This document shows positions 24,172 through 36,214 of a stretch of 64,000 nucleotides of DNA, one piece after another. The number at the start of each line of letters is the position of its first letter. The stretch's first letter is position 1. The translations under genes were made by a program, and so were the position numbers. Below the pieces are notes generated by a model. It was given only the letters and a program-made list of their open reading frames with translations, was not told the DNA's origin and did no database searches. This stretch comes from Mumia sp. Pv4-285 (lineage in GTDB: Bacteria > Actinomycetota > Actinomycetes > Propionibacteriales > Nocardioidaceae), in assembly GCF_041320275.1 (NCBI RefSeq), contig NZ_CP162023.1, forward strand, positions 3,906,001-3,970,000, given 5' to 3'.

Positions 24172-25787
24172 CGGACGAACGACCCGGCCTGCTGCACGAC
24201 CTCGAGCAGCGGACCAGGAAGAACTCCCAGCACGATTGTGACAGCCACGGTCACGGCGACGACCGACCAGGTCAGGGGGCTGGGCACGACGACCGTCGGA
24301 CCATCACCTTGCGGAGGAGCGAAGAACAGCAGCACGACGACCCGGACGTAGAAGAAGAGCGCGAGCGCGGAGGCGACCACGCCGACCACGACGAGCGGCC
24401 ACGCGCCGCCCTCCCAGGCCGCCGCGAACACCGACCACTTGCTGATGAAGCCGCCTGTCAGCGGGATCCCCGCGAACGAGAGCAGGAACACCGTGAACGC
24501 GAGAGCGAGCACCGGCGACTCCTTGCCGAGCCCGGCCCACCGGCTCAGGTGGGTCGTCTCGCCGCCGGCGTCGCGGACCAGGGTGACCACGGCGAACGCG
24601 CCGATCACGGCCGCGCCGTACGCCACGAGGTAGAACAGCACCGCCGACACGCTCGTGACGCCGTCGCCGCTGGTCAGACCGGCCATGCCGACCAGAAGGA
24701 AGCCCGCGTGCGCGATCGACGAGTACGCGAGCATCCGCTTGACGTCGGTCTGCGCGATCGAGGCGATCGCACCGAACAGCATGGTGATGATCGCGATCGC
24801 CCACACGGCGGGAACCCAGTCCCAGCGGGCGCCCCCGAAGGCGACGAAGAAGATGCGCAGCATCGCGACGAACGCCGCCGCCTTCGTGCCGGCGGCCATG
24901 AACGCCGTCACCGGCGTGGGAGCACCCTGGTAGACGTCGGGGGTCCACGCGTGGAACGGGACCGCGGCCACCTTGAAAAGCAGGCCGACCAGGATCAGCG
25001 CCATGCCGGCGAGGAGGAGGTTCTGGCCGCCGATCTGGCTGCTCACGGCGGTGGAGATCTCGCCGAGGTCGAACGAGCCGGCGTAGCCGTAGATCATCGC
25101 GACGCCGTACAGGAAGAACGCGCTGGAGAACGCGCCCAGGAGGAAGTACTTCATCGCCGCCTCCTGGCTGAGCAGCCGGCGACGTCGCGCCAGACCGCAC
25201 ATCAGGTACAGCGGCAGGCTCAGGACCTCGAGCGCCACGAACATGCCGAGCAGGTCGTTGGCCGAGGCGAAGAACATCATGCCGCCGAGGGCGAACAACG
25301 CGAGCGGGAACACCTCGCTGTGCTCGATCCGCATGCGGGTCGCGCGCCGCTCGTCAGCGCTGCCCGGAGGAGTCGACGCCTGGCTCGTGAAGGCGCTCAG
25401 GCCGCCGTCGAGCCGACGCTCGGCGAACAGCAGCACGCCCAGGAGACCGAAGAACAGGAGCATCGCCCAGGTCACGACCGCAGGGCCGTCGACGCTCAGG
25501 GCGCCCATCGCGGTCGGACCGCCACGGCCTGTCACGTCCCCGTCGACCGTGTCGAGTCCGGCGCCCACGAGGACCGTCGCCACGAACGCGGCGACCACAC
25601 CGACGACCGCGACCGCGACCTGGACGACGAACCGGTACGCGCGGGGGACGAACGCCTCGACCAGCACGCCGAGGACCGCGGCTCCGAGGATGATGAGCAG
25701 CGGCGAGATCGTCGCGTAGTCGACGTCGGGCGCATCGATCGGCGACGGCGCCGCGACGACGATGGCTTGCACGCTCACGGCACTCAC
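24168..25787 (-). CDS. nuoN: NADH-quinone oxidoreductase subunit N, copy 2 (14-gene operon)
   Basis: A 539-residue antiporter-like proton channel subunit. The functional glutamate region is MFVALEVLSLPLYLMCGLARRRR and the antiporter motif AVPFHAWTPDVYQGAPTPVTAFMAAGTKAA is complete. It overlaps nuoM upstream and the polyprenyl synthase gene downstream by four bases each. Confidence 0.95.
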   Translation of the reverse strand: MSAVSVQAIVVAAPSPIDAPDVDYATISPLLIILGAAVLGVLVEAFVPRAYRFVVQVAVAVVGVVAAFVATVLVGAGLDTVDGDVTGRGGPTAMGALSVDGPAVVTWAMLLFFGLLGVLLFAERRLDGGLSAFTSQASTPPGSADERRATRMRIEHSEVFPLALFALGGMMFFASANDLLGMFVALEVLSLPLYLMCGLARRRRLLSQEAAMKYFLLGAFSSAFFLYGVAMIYGYAGSFDLGEISTAVSSQIGGQNLLLAGMALILVGLLFKVAAVPFHAWTPDVYQGAPTPVTAFMAAGTKAAAFVAMLRIFFVAFGGARWDWVPAVWAIAIITMLFGAIASIAQTDVKRMLAYSSIAHAGFLLVGMAGLTSGDGVTSVSAVLFYLVAYGAAVIGAFAVVTLVRDAGGETTHLSRWAGLGKESPVLALAFTVFLLSFAGIPLTGGFISKWSVFAAAWEGGAWPLVVVGVVASALALFFYVRVVVLLFFAPPQGDGPTVVVPSPLTWSVVAVTVAVTIVLGVLPGPLLEVVQQAGSFVR

Positions 25788-27331
25788 TTGGAGCTCCCCT
25801 CAGCGATCGGGAAGGACGGGGTCTTCGGCTCCGGGTCGCCGACCTGGACGTGGTCGAGCGTCTCCGACACGGCCGGGTTGACGACGTCGAGGATCGGCTG
25901 CGGGAACAGCCCGAACCCGATGAGCAGGACGACGACGGGCGCGATCGCGACGATCTCGCGCGGCACCATGTCGGTGATGCCCCGGTTGTCCTCGCGCAGC
26001 GGACCGGTCATGGTGCGCTGGTACATCAGCAGGATGTAGAGCGCTGCGAGCACGATGCCGAGCGTGGCGAACACCGCGGCGGTCGTCGACCGGGTGAACG
26101 TGCCTGCCAGCACCAGGAACTCGCCGACGAACGTCGACAGTCCCGGCAGGGAGAGCGAGGCGAGTCCCGCGATCAGGAACAGGCCGGCCGTGATCGGCGC
26201 GATCTTCTGGACGCCGCCGAAGTCGGAGATCCGCGCCGACCCGCGCCGCTGGATCAGGAACCCGGCGATGAGGAAGAGCGCCGCCGTCGACAGGCCGTGG
26301 TTGAACATGTAGAACGTCGATCCCGACGCCGACTGCGACGTCAGGGCGAAGATGCCCAGCACGATGAAGCCGAAGTGCGAGACGGACGTGAACGCGATCA
26401 GCCGCATCATGTGGTCCTGACCGATCGCCAGCAGGGCTCCGTACAGGATGCTGATGACGGCCAGCGTGATGACGACCGGGCTCGCCCACTCCGAGGCCTC
26501 CGGGAACAGGCCCAGGCAGAAGCGGATCATGCCGAACGTGCCGAGCTTGTCCAGCACGCTCACCAGCAGCACCGACGTGCCCGGTGTCGCCGCAGACGCC
26601 GCGTCGGGGAGCCACGTGTGCAGCGGCACCATCGGCGCCTTCACCGCGAACGCGATGAAGAAGCCCAGGAACAGCCAGCGGCCCTCCACCGTGCCGATCG
26701 ACAGGTCCTTCATGTCCGCCAGCAGGAACGACGGGTCGCCCTGGCTGCTGGAGATCACCCACATGCCGATCACCGAGGCGAGCATGAGGAGTCCGCCGGC
26801 GAGGGAGAACATCAGGAACTTCAGGGCGGCGTACGACCGGCGTGCACCGCCGTAGCCTCCGATGAGGAAGTACGCCGGGACCAGCGCGGCCTCGAACAGC
26901 ACGTAGAACAAGAAGACGTCGGTCGCGGCGAACACGCCGATGACGAGGCCCTCGAGCGCCAGCATGAGTGCGAAGAACGTGCCGACGCTCCAGCGCGCGT
27001 CGTCGGCGTCGTTCCAGCCGGCGACGATGACGATCGGCACCAGGATCGTCGTCATCAGGATCAGGGTGAGCCCGATGCCGTCGACACCCAGCGCGTAGTG
27101 GACTCCGAGCTGCTCGATCCACTCGTGCTGCTCGGTGAGCTGGAAGCTGCCGGAGTCGAGGTCGAACTGCGACAGCACGCCCAGCGAGATGCCGAGCGAC
27201 ACGAGCGAGACACCGAGCGCCGTCCACTTCGCGAGCGCCGGTCGGCTGCGCGGCAGCGCGGCGACGAGCACCGCACCGACCAGCGGGACGACCATCAGCA
27301 CGGTCAGCCAGGGGAAGGACATGTCACTCAC
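25784..27331 (-). CDS. nuoM: NADH-quinone oxidoreductase subunit M, copy 2
   Basis: A 515-residue antiporter-like proton channel subunit. Key segments are [20 protein letters not shown] with the essential glutamate, and [35 protein letters not shown]. It starts at GTG in a GTGA overlap with nuoL. Confidence 0.95.
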   Translation of the reverse strand: MSDMSFPWLTVLMVVPLVGAVLVAALPRSRPALAKWTALGVSLVSLGISLGVLSQFDLDSGSFQLTEQHEWIEQLGVHYALGVDGIGLTLILMTTILVPIVIVAGWNDADDARWSVGTFFALMLALEGLVIGVFAATDVFLFYVLFEAALVPAYFLIGGYGGARRSYAALKFLMFSLAGGLLMLASVIGMWVISSSQGDPSFLLADMKDLSIGTVEGRWLFLGFFIAFAVKAPMVPLHTWLPDAASAATPGTSVLLVSVLDKLGTFGMIRFCLGLFPEASEWASPVVITLAVISILYGALLAIGQDHMMRLIAFTSVSHFGFIVLGIFALTSQSASGSTFYMFNHGLSTAALFLIAGFLIQRRGSARISDFGGVQKIAPITAGLFLIAGLASLSLPGLSTFVGEFLVLAGTFTRSTTAAVFATLGIVLAALYILLMYQRTMTGPLREDNRGITDMVPREIVAIAPVVVLLIGFGLFPQPILDVVNPAVSETLDHVQVGDPEPKTPSFPIAEGSSK

Positions 27332-29283
27332 GCGAGGTTCACCGCCAGGAGGGCCAGGACGAGGACGAGGGCGCCACCGAAGATCTCGGCGGCGTAGGTC
27401 CGGACGAATCCGGTCTGGAGCCGCCGCAGGCCGCGCGCTCCGTCACCGACGAGCTCCGCGGTGCCCGTGACCGCGCCGTCGATGCCGCTCCCGTCGACGT
27501 AGACGAGCGAGCGCGTGAGGTACTGGCCGGGCCGCATGAACACCGCCTCGTTGACGGCGTCGCCGTACAGGTCGGCGCGGCCCGCCCGGGTGAAGACCGA
27601 GACCTGCTGCGGTGCGGTGTCCGGGATGTCGCGGCGGGCGAACAGCACGTAGGCCAGGGAGGCGCCGACAGCCACGACGGCCACGATGATCAGCGTGATC
27701 ACCCACGCCGGCACGCCCAGCTCGTGGTGCTCCGACCCCGTCACCGGAGTCAGCCAGTCCTCGATCCAGTCGGAGAACGTCAGCGCGCCACCGACGACGG
27801 AGAGCGCCGCCAGGACGATGAGCGGCACCGTCATGATCTTCGGCGACTCGTGGGGGTGCACGTCCTCCCGCCAACGCTTCTCACCGAAGAAGGTCATGAT
27901 CATCACGCGCGTCATGTAGAACGCGGTCACGCCGGCGCCGAGCAGCGCCGCGAGGCCAGCCCAGAAGTTGGTCGCGAACGCCGTCTCGATGATGCGGTCC
28001 TTGGAGAAGAAGCCGGAGAAGCCCGGGAAGCCGATGATCGCCAGGTAGCCCATCGCGAACGTGATGAACGTCAGCGGCATGAGCTTGCGCAGCGCTCCGT
28101 AGTGGCGCATGTCGACGTCGTCGTTCATGCCGTGCATCACGGAGCCGGCACCGAGGAACATGTTGGCCTTGAAGAAGCCGTGCGTGATCAGGTGGAAGAT
28201 CGCGAACGCGTAGCCGGCCGGGCCGAGCCCCGCCGCCAGCATCATGTAGCCGATCTGGCTCATCGTGGAGCCGGCCAGTGCCTTCTTGATGTCGTCCTTC
28301 GCGCAGCCGATCCAGGCACCGAACAGCAGCGTGACGCAGCCGACGATCACGACCGCCGTACGTGCGACCTCCGAGAGGTCGTAGATCGCGGCCGACCGGA
28401 CCACCAGGTAGACACCGGCGGTGACCATCGTCGCGGCGTGGATGAGGGCCGAGACCGGGGTCGGACCCTCCATCGCGTCGAGGAGCCAGCTCTGCAGCGG
28501 GACCTGCGCGGACTTGCCGCACGCGCCGAGCAGGAGCAGCAGCCCGAGCGCAGTGGCGACCGACTGGGACGCGTTGCTGACGTTGAGGCCGACCTCGTGG
28601 ATGTTGGTCGTACCGAACTGCGCGAACATCAGCATGATGCCGAGCGCGAGGCCGAGGTCGCCGACGCGGTTGACGATGAACGCCTTCTTGGCGGCGACGG
28701 CGGCGGAGCGCTTCTCCTGCCAGAACCCGATCAAGAGGTACGAGGCGAGACCCACGCCCTCCCAGCCGAGGAACAGCACGAGGTAGTCGCCGGCGAGGAC
28801 GAGCACGAGCATCGCCGCGATGAACAGGTTGAGGAAGCCGAAGAACCGTCGCTTGCGAGGGTCGTGGGCCATGTAGCCGATCGAGTAGATGTGGATCAAC
28901 GACCCGACACCGGTGATCAGCAGCACGAACAGGGACGCGAGCTGGTCGTAGTAGACGCTCATCGTGACGTCGAACCCGCCGACCTGCATCCAGGTCCAGA
29001 GGTCCTGCGTCACGGCACGGTCGGCGACGTCCTGACCGAGCAGCGCGACGAAGCCGACCACGCCCACGACGAACGACGCGAGAGCGGCCGCCGTGCCGAG
29101 GAGGTGGCCGAAGCGGTCGAGCGGACCGTGGTCGCCCGCACCGTCTCCGATCAGGAGGATCGCAGCGCTGACGGCAGGGATCGCCACCAGGAGCCACAAC
29201 CAGGAGAAAACACCGTCGGCGGCGACCGGCACGACGTCGCCGTGCTCGCTCGCAGCCAGCACGATGGAGGACATACTCGTCAT
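27328..29283 (-). CDS. nuoL: NADH-quinone oxidoreductase subunit L, copy 2
   Basis: A 651-residue distal pump subunit of full family length, with both N-terminal helices, the channel motif [17 protein letters not shown], the [28 protein letters not shown] segment and the long C-terminal lateral helix ending in a hydrophobic anchor. I chose the ATG at 29283 because a GAGG lies eight bases before it; a GTG at 29292 and an ATG at 29274 are also possible. The gap to nuoK is ten bases. Confidence 0.95.
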   Translation of the reverse strand: MTSMSSIVLAASEHGDVVPVAADGVFSWLWLLVAIPAVSAAILLIGDGAGDHGPLDRFGHLLGTAAALASFVVGVVGFVALLGQDVADRAVTQDLWTWMQVGGFDVTMSVYYDQLASLFVLLITGVGSLIHIYSIGYMAHDPRKRRFFGFLNLFIAAMLVLVLAGDYLVLFLGWEGVGLASYLLIGFWQEKRSAAVAAKKAFIVNRVGDLGLALGIMLMFAQFGTTNIHEVGLNVSNASQSVATALGLLLLLGACGKSAQVPLQSWLLDAMEGPTPVSALIHAATMVTAGVYLVVRSAAIYDLSEVARTAVVIVGCVTLLFGAWIGCAKDDIKKALAGSTMSQIGYMMLAAGLGPAGYAFAIFHLITHGFFKANMFLGAGSVMHGMNDDVDMRHYGALRKLMPLTFITFAMGYLAIIGFPGFSGFFSKDRIIETAFATNFWAGLAALLGAGVTAFYMTRVMIMTFFGEKRWREDVHPHESPKIMTVPLIVLAALSVVGGALTFSDWIEDWLTPVTGSEHHELGVPAWVITLIIVAVVAVGASLAYVLFARRDIPDTAPQQVSVFTRAGRADLYGDAVNEAVFMRPGQYLTRSLVYVDGSGIDGAVTGTAELVGDGARGLRRLQTGFVRTYAAEIFGGALVLVLALLAVNLA

Positions 29284-29293
29284 TCCCGCCACC

Positions 29294-29593
29294 TCAGAGC
29301 TTCAGCAGACTGGCGTCGTCGACCGAGGCCGAGCGACGGGTACGGAAGATCGACACGATGATCGCGAGCCCGACGACGACCTCGGCCGCGGCGACCACCA
29401 TCACGAAGAACGCGGCCACCTGGCCGTCGAGGTTGCCGTGGGCGCGGGCGAACGTGACGAACGACAGGTTGCAGGCGTTGAGCATCAGCTCCACGCACAT
29501 GAACACGACGATCGCGTTGCGGCGTACGAGCACGCCGACCGCTCCGATGGCGAACAGCAGGGCCGACAGTCCGATGTAGGGATCGATGGTCAC
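29294..29593 (-). CDS. nuoK: NADH-quinone oxidoreductase subunit K, copy 2
   Basis: A 99-residue three-helix subunit. The intramembrane glutamates are E35 ([13 protein letters not shown]) and E71 ([10 protein letters not shown]). The open frame runs far upstream through nuoJ; the start is the GTG in a GTGA overlap with the nuoJ stop. Confidence 0.95.
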   Translation of the reverse strand: MTIDPYIGLSALLFAIGAVGVLVRRNAIVVFMCVELMLNACNLSFVTFARAHGNLDGQVAAFFVMVVAAAEVVVGLAIIVSIFRTRRSASVDDASLLKL

Positions 29594-30492
29594 TGGTCGG
29601 CCTCCTCGTCCTGGTGAGTGTCGGCGGTCGCTCCGGCGTCGCTCGCGGGTCGGACGGGATGCGCAGGGCGCGCGCGCTCGGACTCCGGCGACAGCGGCCC
29701 TGCGATCGAGATCGGCGCCGACTCGATGACACCGCGCTCGGGTCCGTCCGCCTCGAGCCGCCGCATCGTGAGCGCGACGTCGCCGTCGAACGCGCCGTCG
29801 CGCACGACGCCGCGGTCGCGGAGCGTCTTGGACGTCGAGATCTCCGAGGCGGTGCCGTCGGGCAGCAGGGCAGGGACGTCGACCGCGTTGTGCCGGGCGA
29901 AGACACCCGGCGTGGGCAGGTTGCCCGGGTGCTCGCCGCGCTCCGCGTAGCGCTGCATGCGCTCGAGAGCGAGGTCGCGCTGCGACGGGCGCGGCTCGAG
30001 CCGCTCGCGGTGCGCGAGCACCATCGCGCCGAGCACCGCCGTGATCAGCAGGGCGCTGGTCGCCTCGAACGCGAAGACGTAGCGGTTGAAGAGCAGCTTC
30101 GCGAGACCGTGCACGTTGCCGTCCGCGTTGGCCTCGGCGAGCCCGACCGTGGGTCCGACGAACGCCTGCGCGACGGCCGTGACGAGGACGCCGCCGAAGA
30201 GCAGTCCGACGACGATGGCCACCAGGCGCTGACCCTTGATCGTCTCCACCAGCGAGTCGGTCTTGTCGACGCCCACCAGCATCAGGACGAAGAGGAACAG
30301 CATCATGATCGCGCCGGTGTAGACGATGATCTGCACCGCGAACAGGAACGGAGCGTCCTGCATCGCGTACATCATCGCGAGCGAGATCATCACCACGGCG
30401 AGGCAGAGCGCCGAGTGCACCGCCTTGCGCGACAGGACGACGCCGAGCGCGGCGACGATCATGATCGGCGCCAGCAGGAAGAACCCGGTCAC
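29590..30492 (-). CDS. nuoJ: NADH-quinone oxidoreductase subunit J, copy 2, with long cytoplasmic tail
   Basis: A 300-residue subunit. The first 170 residues are the usual five-helix NuoJ ([23 protein letters not shown]). A hydrophilic tail of about 130 residues follows, rich in Arg, Ala, Pro and Asp, with no recognised domain. Long tails of this kind occur in actinobacterial NuoJ. Copy 1 has none. It starts in a GTGA overlap with nuoI. Confidence 0.93.
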   Translation of the reverse strand: MTGFFLLAPIMIVAALGVVLSRKAVHSALCLAVVMISLAMMYAMQDAPFLFAVQIIVYTGAIMMLFLFVLMLVGVDKTDSLVETIKGQRLVAIVVGLLFGGVLVTAVAQAFVGPTVGLAEANADGNVHGLAKLLFNRYVFAFEATSALLITAVLGAMVLAHRERLEPRPSQRDLALERMQRYAERGEHPGNLPTPGVFARHNAVDVPALLPDGTASEISTSKTLRDRGVVRDGAFDGDVALTMRRLEADGPERGVIESAPISIAGPLSPESERARPAHPVRPASDAGATADTHQDEEADQ

Positions 30493-31058
30493 TTCTCGCC
30501 TCCCGCCGGCCCGGCCGCGATCGACCCCTCGGCCACTGCTCGGGCGGCCGCGTCGCCGCGGTAGTAGTCACGCTCGGAGTCGCCGAGACGCAGCGGGTGC
30601 GGCGGCTGCTCCATGCCGGGCAGCAGCGGCGCCAGGAGGTCGGACTTCTCGAAGATCAACGACTCGCGGCTCGTGTCGGCCAGCTCGTACTCGTTGGTCA
30701 TCGTGAGCGCTCGCGTCGGGCACGCCTCGATGCACAACCCGCAGAGGATGCAGCGCAGGTAGTTGATCTGGTAGACGCGGCCGTACCGCTCGCCCGGCGA
30801 GAAGCGCTCGTCCTCGGTGTTGGACTCGCCCTCGACCAGGATCGCGTCCGCGGGGCACGCCCACGCGCACAGCTCGCAGCCGATGCACTTCTCGAGCCCG
30901 TCCGGCCAACGGTTGAGCTGGTGCCGGCCGTGGAACCGCGGCGCGGTCGGCCGCTTCTCGAACGGGTACTGCACCGTCACGGGCTTCTTGAACATCGTCC
31001 GGAACGTCACGCCGAAGCCGGCGATCGGGTCCCAGAGCTGTTCCTTCAAGGTAGCCAT
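30489..31058 (-). CDS. nuoI: NADH-quinone oxidoreductase subunit I, copy 2 (two 4Fe-4S clusters)
   Basis: A 189-residue ferredoxin-like subunit that carries N6a and N6b. The ligands are C58, C61, C64, C68 and C103, C106, C109, C113. An amphipathic N-terminal helix ([25 protein letters not shown]) would lie on the membrane. It starts seven bases after nuoH. Confidence 0.95.
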   Translation of the reverse strand: MATLKEQLWDPIAGFGVTFRTMFKKPVTVQYPFEKRPTAPRFHGRHQLNRWPDGLEKCIGCELCAWACPADAILVEGESNTEDERFSPGERYGRVYQINYLRCILCGLCIEACPTRALTMTNEYELADTSRESLIFEKSDLLAPLLPGMEQPPHPLRLGDSERDYYRGDAAARAVAEGSIAAGPAGGEK

Positions 31059-31065
31059 CGCGGAG

Positions 31066-32322
31066 TCAGGCCTCCTTCTCGCCGGAGGATGCGACCGGTG
31101 CCCCGCTGGGGGCGACCGGCTGCTGCCCGGGCATCGGGGGTACGGGGTAGCCGCCGGCGAACGCGTCGGGCTCGGGAGCCTCGACGGTCGGTGTCCGCCG
31201 CTCGGGGATGAACTGGACGACGAGCAGGGCGGCCACGAGGACGCCGGCGACGATCAGGATCTTGGTCGGGTCGAGGTCGCCGTCGACGATGAGCCGCCGC
31301 ATCACGCAGACCACGACGATCCACGCCAGCGAGACGGGGATGAGGACCTTCCAGCCGAACTTCATGAACTGGTCGTAGCGCAGCCGCGGGAGCGAACCGC
31401 GCAGCCAGATGAAGAGGAAGACGAACAGCAGGGTCTTGCCGAGGAACCACAGCACCGGCCAGTAGCCCTCGTTGGCCCCGTCGATCATCGAGATGCCCCA
31501 CGGTGCACGCCAGCCGCCGAGGAACATCGTCGTCGCCAGCGCCGAGACGGTCACCATGTTGATGTACTCGGCGAGGAAGAACAGCGCGAACTTCAGCGAG
31601 GAGTACTCGGTGTGGAAGCCGCCGACCAGCTCGCCCTCGGCCTCCGGCAGGTCGAACGGGGCGCGGTTGGTCTCGCCGACCATCGCGATCATGTAGATGA
31701 TGAACGACGGCAGCAGCGGGAGCGCGAACCACGTGTCCTCGGCCTGCGCCGCCACGATCTCCGAGGTCGACATCGAGCCGGCGTAGATGAAGACCGCGAC
31801 CAGCGAGAGGCCCATCGCGACCTCGTACGAGATCATCTGCGCCGAGGAGCGGACTCCGCCGAGGAGAGAGTAGGTGGAGCCGGAGGCCCAGCCGCCGAGC
31901 ACGATGCCGTACACGCCGATCGAGGTGACGGCGAGGATGTAGAGCACCGCGACCGGCATGTCCGTCAGCTGCAGCGGCGTCACCGTGTCGGTGAACGGGA
32001 TCGTGACCTCGGGACCGAACGGGATCACCGCCCAGGCGAGGAACGCCGGGATCGTGGCGATCACCGGGGCGATGAAGTAGACGACCTTGTGCGCGTGCTT
32101 GGGGAAGATCTCTTCCTTCAGCGCCAGCTTGACGCCGTCGGCAAGGCTCTGGAGGAGGCCGAACGGGCCCCACACGTTGGGTCCGACGCGGTGCTGCATG
32201 CGCGCCACGACCCGGCGCTCGAACCAGATGTTGAAGAGGGTGAAGACCACCAGGACGACGAACACCAGGAGCGCCTTGAGGATGACCACCCACCAGGCCT
32301 CGTTGCCGAACAGCTCGCTCAC
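31066..32322 (-). CDS. nuoH: NADH-quinone oxidoreductase subunit H, copy 2, with Pro-rich tail
   Basis: A 418-residue quinone-tunnel subunit. Conserved elements are [49 protein letters not shown] and [24 protein letters not shown]. About 50 residues after the last helix form a Pro/Ala-rich tail ([20 protein letters not shown]). Four-base overlap with nuoG. Confidence 0.95.
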   Translation of the reverse strand: MSELFGNEAWWVVILKALLVFVVLVVFTLFNIWFERRVVARMQHRVGPNVWGPFGLLQSLADGVKLALKEEIFPKHAHKVVYFIAPVIATIPAFLAWAVIPFGPEVTIPFTDTVTPLQLTDMPVAVLYILAVTSIGVYGIVLGGWASGSTYSLLGGVRSSAQMISYEVAMGLSLVAVFIYAGSMSTSEIVAAQAEDTWFALPLLPSFIIYMIAMVGETNRAPFDLPEAEGELVGGFHTEYSSLKFALFFLAEYINMVTVSALATTMFLGGWRAPWGISMIDGANEGYWPVLWFLGKTLLFVFLFIWLRGSLPRLRYDQFMKFGWKVLIPVSLAWIVVVCVMRRLIVDGDLDPTKILIVAGVLVAALLVVQFIPERRTPTVEAPEPDAFAGGYPVPPMPGQQPVAPSGAPVASSGEKEA

Positions 32323-34901
32323 TGGTCGTCCTCCTGAGTAGAGCGGGCCGGCGAGCTCGACCCGTCGGGCTCGTACGGCGCGGTGGCGTCCTCACCCGGT
32401 GCCGTTGTCTCGTCCCGCTGCACCTGGTCGATCGGCGCCTCGTGCCGGTGCGGGTGCGGTGGCCCGGAGAGGGCGTTCGCCTCGTCACCCGGGGTCGCGC
32501 GCTCGACGGTGACGACGTCTCCGTACGCCGCGCCCAGGATGCCGAGGAGCGACAGCCCGTTGGAGTTCGCGGGAGTCCAGACCACTCCGTCGGCGATGTC
32601 GGTGATGCCCACGGGAACGGCCACGGCACCGCGCTCGGTGCGGAGGACGATCTCGTCGCCGTCACGGACACCGGCCGCCCGCGCGGTCGCCGGGGAGAGC
32701 AGCGCCACCGACGGTCGCGCCGTCGCCTGGTAGTGCGGGTCGCCGTCCTGGCCGCGTCCGTCGTCGATCAGCCGGCGCCACGTGTCGAGGACGAGCTCGC
32801 TGGGGTCTGTCCGCGGCGCACGGCCTGGGACGACCTCGGGCTTCGGCGCGCGCGCACCGTCCCAGGCACCGAGCTCGGCCAGCTCCGCGGCGGCCGCGTC
32901 GGGCGTACGGAACCCGAGGTCGCGCCCAGCGGCCTCGGCGATGCCGGCGAGGACGCGGGTGTCGGGAAGCGCGTGCGGCACGGTGAGCACCGCGCCGAAC
33001 GGGCGGCGGCGGCCCTCCCAGCTGTGGAAGGAGCCCGACTTCTCCACGGTGGCAGCGACGGGGAGGACCACGTCGGCCCGCTCGGTGACCGCGCTGGCGC
33101 GGACCTCGAGGCTCACCACGAAGCCGGCCGCGTCGATGGCGTCCAGCGCACCGCGCGGATCGGCGAGGTCGTCGACCTCGACGCCGGCGACCAGCAGACC
33201 GCCGATCTCACCTGTGAGGGCCGCGGCGAGGATCTCGTCGGTGCTGCGACCGACCTCGCCCGGAACGGAAGCAACACCCCAGGCCGCCGCAAGGTCTGCG
33301 CGCGCCTCTCCGTCCAGCACCGGGCGACCGCCCGGCAGCACGTTGGGGAGGCACCCGGCATCGACCGCGCCACGGTCGCCCGCACGCCGCGGGACCCAGG
33401 CCAGTCGTGCGCCGCTGCGCGTCGCCGCCGTCAGGGCCGTCGTGAAGGCGCCCTCGACGCGTGCCAGCCGTTCGCCGAGCAGCACGATCGTGCCCGGGGT
33501 CAGACCGGCCTCGCCCAGCGCCTTGGCCTCGTCGCCGGGGACGGTGCGGACCAGGCGTCCGCCGACCTTCTCCAGACCGCGGGTGGCGTGGCTCGCGAGG
33601 GCGACGACCTCGGTGCCGTTCTGGCGCCAGGCCTTGCGCAGCCGCAGGAAGATCGTGGCCGCCTCGTCCTCGGGCTCGAGGCCCACCAGGACGACCTTGC
33701 CGGCCGCCTCGAGGTCGGCGTACGTGACGCCGAGCCCGGTGCCTGCGACCGCGTGCGCGAGGAACTCGGCCTCCTCGTCGGAGTGCGGGCGGGCACGGAA
33801 GTCGATGTCGTTCGTGCCGAGGACGGTGCGCGCCAGCTTGGCGTACGCGTACGCGTCCTCGACCGTCAGCCGGCCGCCGGTCAGGACACCGACGCCGCCC
33901 GATCCGGCCGCCGCGGTGAGCCCACGGGCCGCGGCGAGGAACGCTGACGGCCACGACGCAGGCTCCAGCGCGCCGGTCTCGGGGTCACGAACCAGCGGAC
34001 GCGTCAGGCGGTCGGCCTGGCGGTCGTAGGCGAACGCGAAGCGGTCCTTGTCGCTGATCCACTCCTCGTTGACCTCGGGATCGTCGCCGGCCAGGCGGCG
34101 CATCACCTTGCCGCGACGGTGGTCGACCCGGATCGCAGCACCGCAGGCGTCGTGCTCGGCGACCGACGGGGTCGACACCAGGTCGAACGGACGCGAGCGG
34201 AACCGGTACGCGGAGCTGGTGAGCGCGCCGACGGGACAGATCTGGATGGCGTTGCCGGAGAAGTACGACGAGTAGGGCTCGTTCTCGTAGATCGCGACCT
34301 GCTGGAGCGCGCCGCGCTCGGCCATCGCGATGAACGGGTCGCCCGCGATCTGCTCGGAGAAGCGGGTGCAGCGCGCGCACAGGATGCAGCGCTCACGGTC
34401 GAGCAGCACCTGCGGCGAGATCGCCAGCGGCTTGGGGTACGTCCGCTTCGTCTCCGCGAACCGCGACTCACCCTCGCCGTGGCTCATCGCCTGGTTCTGG
34501 AGGGGGCACTCGCCACCCTTGTCGCACATCGGGCAGTCGAGCGGGTGGTTGATCAGGAGGAACTCCATGATGCCGCTCTGCGCCTTGTCGGCGACCGGCG
34601 ACGTGATCTGCGTCTTCACCACCATGCCGGGCGAGACCGGCAGCGTGCAGGACGCCTGCGGCTTGGGCATGCCACGGCCGTTGCCGGCGTCGGGGACCTC
34701 CACGAGGCACTGGCGGCACGCGCCGACCGGAGCGAGCAGCGGGTGGTCGCAGAAGCGCGGGATCTCGACACCGATCAGCTCCGCCGCGCGGATCACCAGC
34801 GTGCCCGCGGGCACGCTCACCTCGACGTCGTCGATGACCAGCGTGACGAGGTCCTGGTCGGCCAGCTCACCGCCGGTCTCCGTGCCCTTCGTGACCGTCA
34901 T
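32319..34901 (-). CDS. nuoG: NADH-quinone oxidoreductase subunit G (cluster N7 ligands lost)
   Basis: An 860-residue subunit of the NADH module arm. The N-terminal 2Fe-2S ligands are C51, C62, C65 and C85; N5 ligands are H119, C123, C126 and C132; N4 ligands are C172, C175, C178 and C222. The place of the extra cluster N7 reads [10 protein letters not shown] and [11 protein letters not shown], so the four expected cysteines are A248, D251, A255 and S283. The molybdopterin-oxidoreductase-like remainder has no sign of a cofactor site. An acidic Pro-rich tail ends the protein. The start was set at the ATG overlapping the nuoF stop. Confidence 0.95.
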   Translation of the reverse strand: MTVTKGTETGGELADQDLVTLVIDDVEVSVPAGTLVIRAAELIGVEIPRFCDHPLLAPVGACRQCLVEVPDAGNGRGMPKPQASCTLPVSPGMVVKTQITSPVADKAQSGIMEFLLINHPLDCPMCDKGGECPLQNQAMSHGEGESRFAETKRTYPKPLAISPQVLLDRERCILCARCTRFSEQIAGDPFIAMAERGALQQVAIYENEPYSSYFSGNAIQICPVGALTSSAYRFRSRPFDLVSTPSVAEHDACGAAIRVDHRRGKVMRRLAGDDPEVNEEWISDKDRFAFAYDRQADRLTRPLVRDPETGALEPASWPSAFLAAARGLTAAAGSGGVGVLTGGRLTVEDAYAYAKLARTVLGTNDIDFRARPHSDEEAEFLAHAVAGTGLGVTYADLEAAGKVVLVGLEPEDEAATIFLRLRKAWRQNGTEVVALASHATRGLEKVGGRLVRTVPGDEAKALGEAGLTPGTIVLLGERLARVEGAFTTALTAATRSGARLAWVPRRAGDRGAVDAGCLPNVLPGGRPVLDGEARADLAAAWGVASVPGEVGRSTDEILAAALTGEIGGLLVAGVEVDDLADPRGALDAIDAAGFVVSLEVRASAVTERADVVLPVAATVEKSGSFHSWEGRRRPFGAVLTVPHALPDTRVLAGIAEAAGRDLGFRTPDAAAAELAELGAWDGARAPKPEVVPGRAPRTDPSELVLDTWRRLIDDGRGQDGDPHYQATARPSVALLSPATARAAGVRDGDEIVLRTERGAVAVPVGITDIADGVVWTPANSNGLSLLGILGAAYGDVVTVERATPGDEANALSGPPHPHRHEAPIDQVQRDETTAPGEDATAPYEPDGSSSPARSTQEDDQ

Positions 34902-36214
34902 GCCGTGGCTCCCTTCCAGGCCGTGGACGCCTCGTACGGGAACAGGTCCCACGCGGGCGTGTGCATCCCTGCCTCGAACTCGTCGCGGAAGTGCTCGATC
35001 GCCGAGGTGATCGGGCTGGTCGCACCGTCGCCGAGCGCGCAGAACGCGCGCCCGAGGATGTTGTCGCACTGGTCGAGGAGGAGCTCGATGTCGCCCTCGG
35101 TGCCCTTGCCGGCCTCGAGCCGCTCGAGCGTCTGCACCAGCCACCACGTGCCCTCGCGGCACGGGGTGCACTTGCCGCAGGACTCGTGCTTGTAGAACTC
35201 CGTCCAGCGCAGCACGCAGCGTACGACCGAGGTCGTCTGGTCGAACAGCTGCAGCGCCTTCGTGCCGAGCATCGACCCCGCACCGGAGACGCCCTCGTAG
35301 TCGAGCGGCACGTCGAGGTGCTCGGCGGTGAGGATCGGGGTGGACGAGCCACCCGGGGTCCAGAACTTCAGCTCCGAGCCCTCGCGCATCCCGCCGGACA
35401 GGTCGAGCAGCTCGCGCAGCGTGATGCCGAGCGGGGCCTCGTACTGGCCTGGCCGCTTCACGTGGCCCGACAGCGAGTAGATCGTCATGCCCTTGGACTT
35501 CTCGGTGCCCATCGAGGCGAACCACTCCGCGCCGTTCTCCACGATGCAGGGCACCGAGGCGATCGACTCGACGTTGTTGATCACGGTCGGTGCGGCGTAC
35601 AGGCCGGCGACGGCCGGGAACGGCGGACGCAGCCGCGGTTGGCCGCGGCGCCCCTCGAGCGAGTCGAGCAGCGCCGTCTCCTCGCCGCAGATGTAGGCGC
35701 CGGCACCGGCGTGGACCACCACGTCGACGTCGATGCCCGAGCCGAAGACGTCGGCGCCGAGGAACCCCGCTGCGTACGCCTCCTCGACCGCGGCCTGGAG
35801 CCTGCGGATGACGTGCAGGACCTCTCCGCGGACGTAGATGAACGCCTTCTTGGCGCGGATCGCGTGGCAGGTGATCGCGACGCCCTCGATGAGGACGTGC
35901 GGGCTCGCCATCATCAGCGGGATGTCCTTGCAGGTGCCCGGCTCGGACTCGTCGGCGTTGACCACGAGGTAGTGGGGCTTGTCACCGCCCGGCTGGCTCG
36001 GGTCCTGCGGGATGAAGCCCCACTTCATGCCGGTGGGGAAGCCCGCTCCGCCGCGTCCGCGCAGACCGGAGTCCTTGACGGTCGCGATGACGTCGTCGGG
36101 GGCCTGGCCCAGCGCCGAACGGAGGGCGGCGTACTCGCCGTAGGCGTCGAGCGTCCACGAGCGCTCGTGGTCCCACCCCTGGGTGAGGACCGGCGTGAGG
36201 GGTGCGACGCTCAT
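34898..36214 (-). CDS. nuoF: NADH-quinone oxidoreductase subunit F (NADH/FMN)
   Basis: A 438-residue flavoprotein that oxidises NADH. The glycine-rich nucleotide motif is GRGGAGFPTG (residues 53-62), followed by NADESEPGTCKD and GAGAYICGEETALL for FMN. N3 cluster ligands are C346, C349, C352 (ESCGKCTPCREG) and C392. Only this operon encodes an F subunit. ATGA overlaps are found on both sides. Confidence 0.96.
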   Translation of the reverse strand: MSVAPLTPVLTQGWDHERSWTLDAYGEYAALRSALGQAPDDVIATVKDSGLRGRGGAGFPTGMKWGFIPQDPSQPGGDKPHYLVVNADESEPGTCKDIPLMMASPHVLIEGVAITCHAIRAKKAFIYVRGEVLHVIRRLQAAVEEAYAAGFLGADVFGSGIDVDVVVHAGAGAYICGEETALLDSLEGRRGQPRLRPPFPAVAGLYAAPTVINNVESIASVPCIVENGAEWFASMGTEKSKGMTIYSLSGHVKRPGQYEAPLGITLRELLDLSGGMREGSELKFWTPGGSSTPILTAEHLDVPLDYEGVSGAGSMLGTKALQLFDQTTSVVRCVLRWTEFYKHESCGKCTPCREGTWWLVQTLERLEAGKGTEGDIELLLDQCDNILGRAFCALGDGATSPITSAIEHFRDEFEAGMHTPAWDLFPYEASTAWKGATA

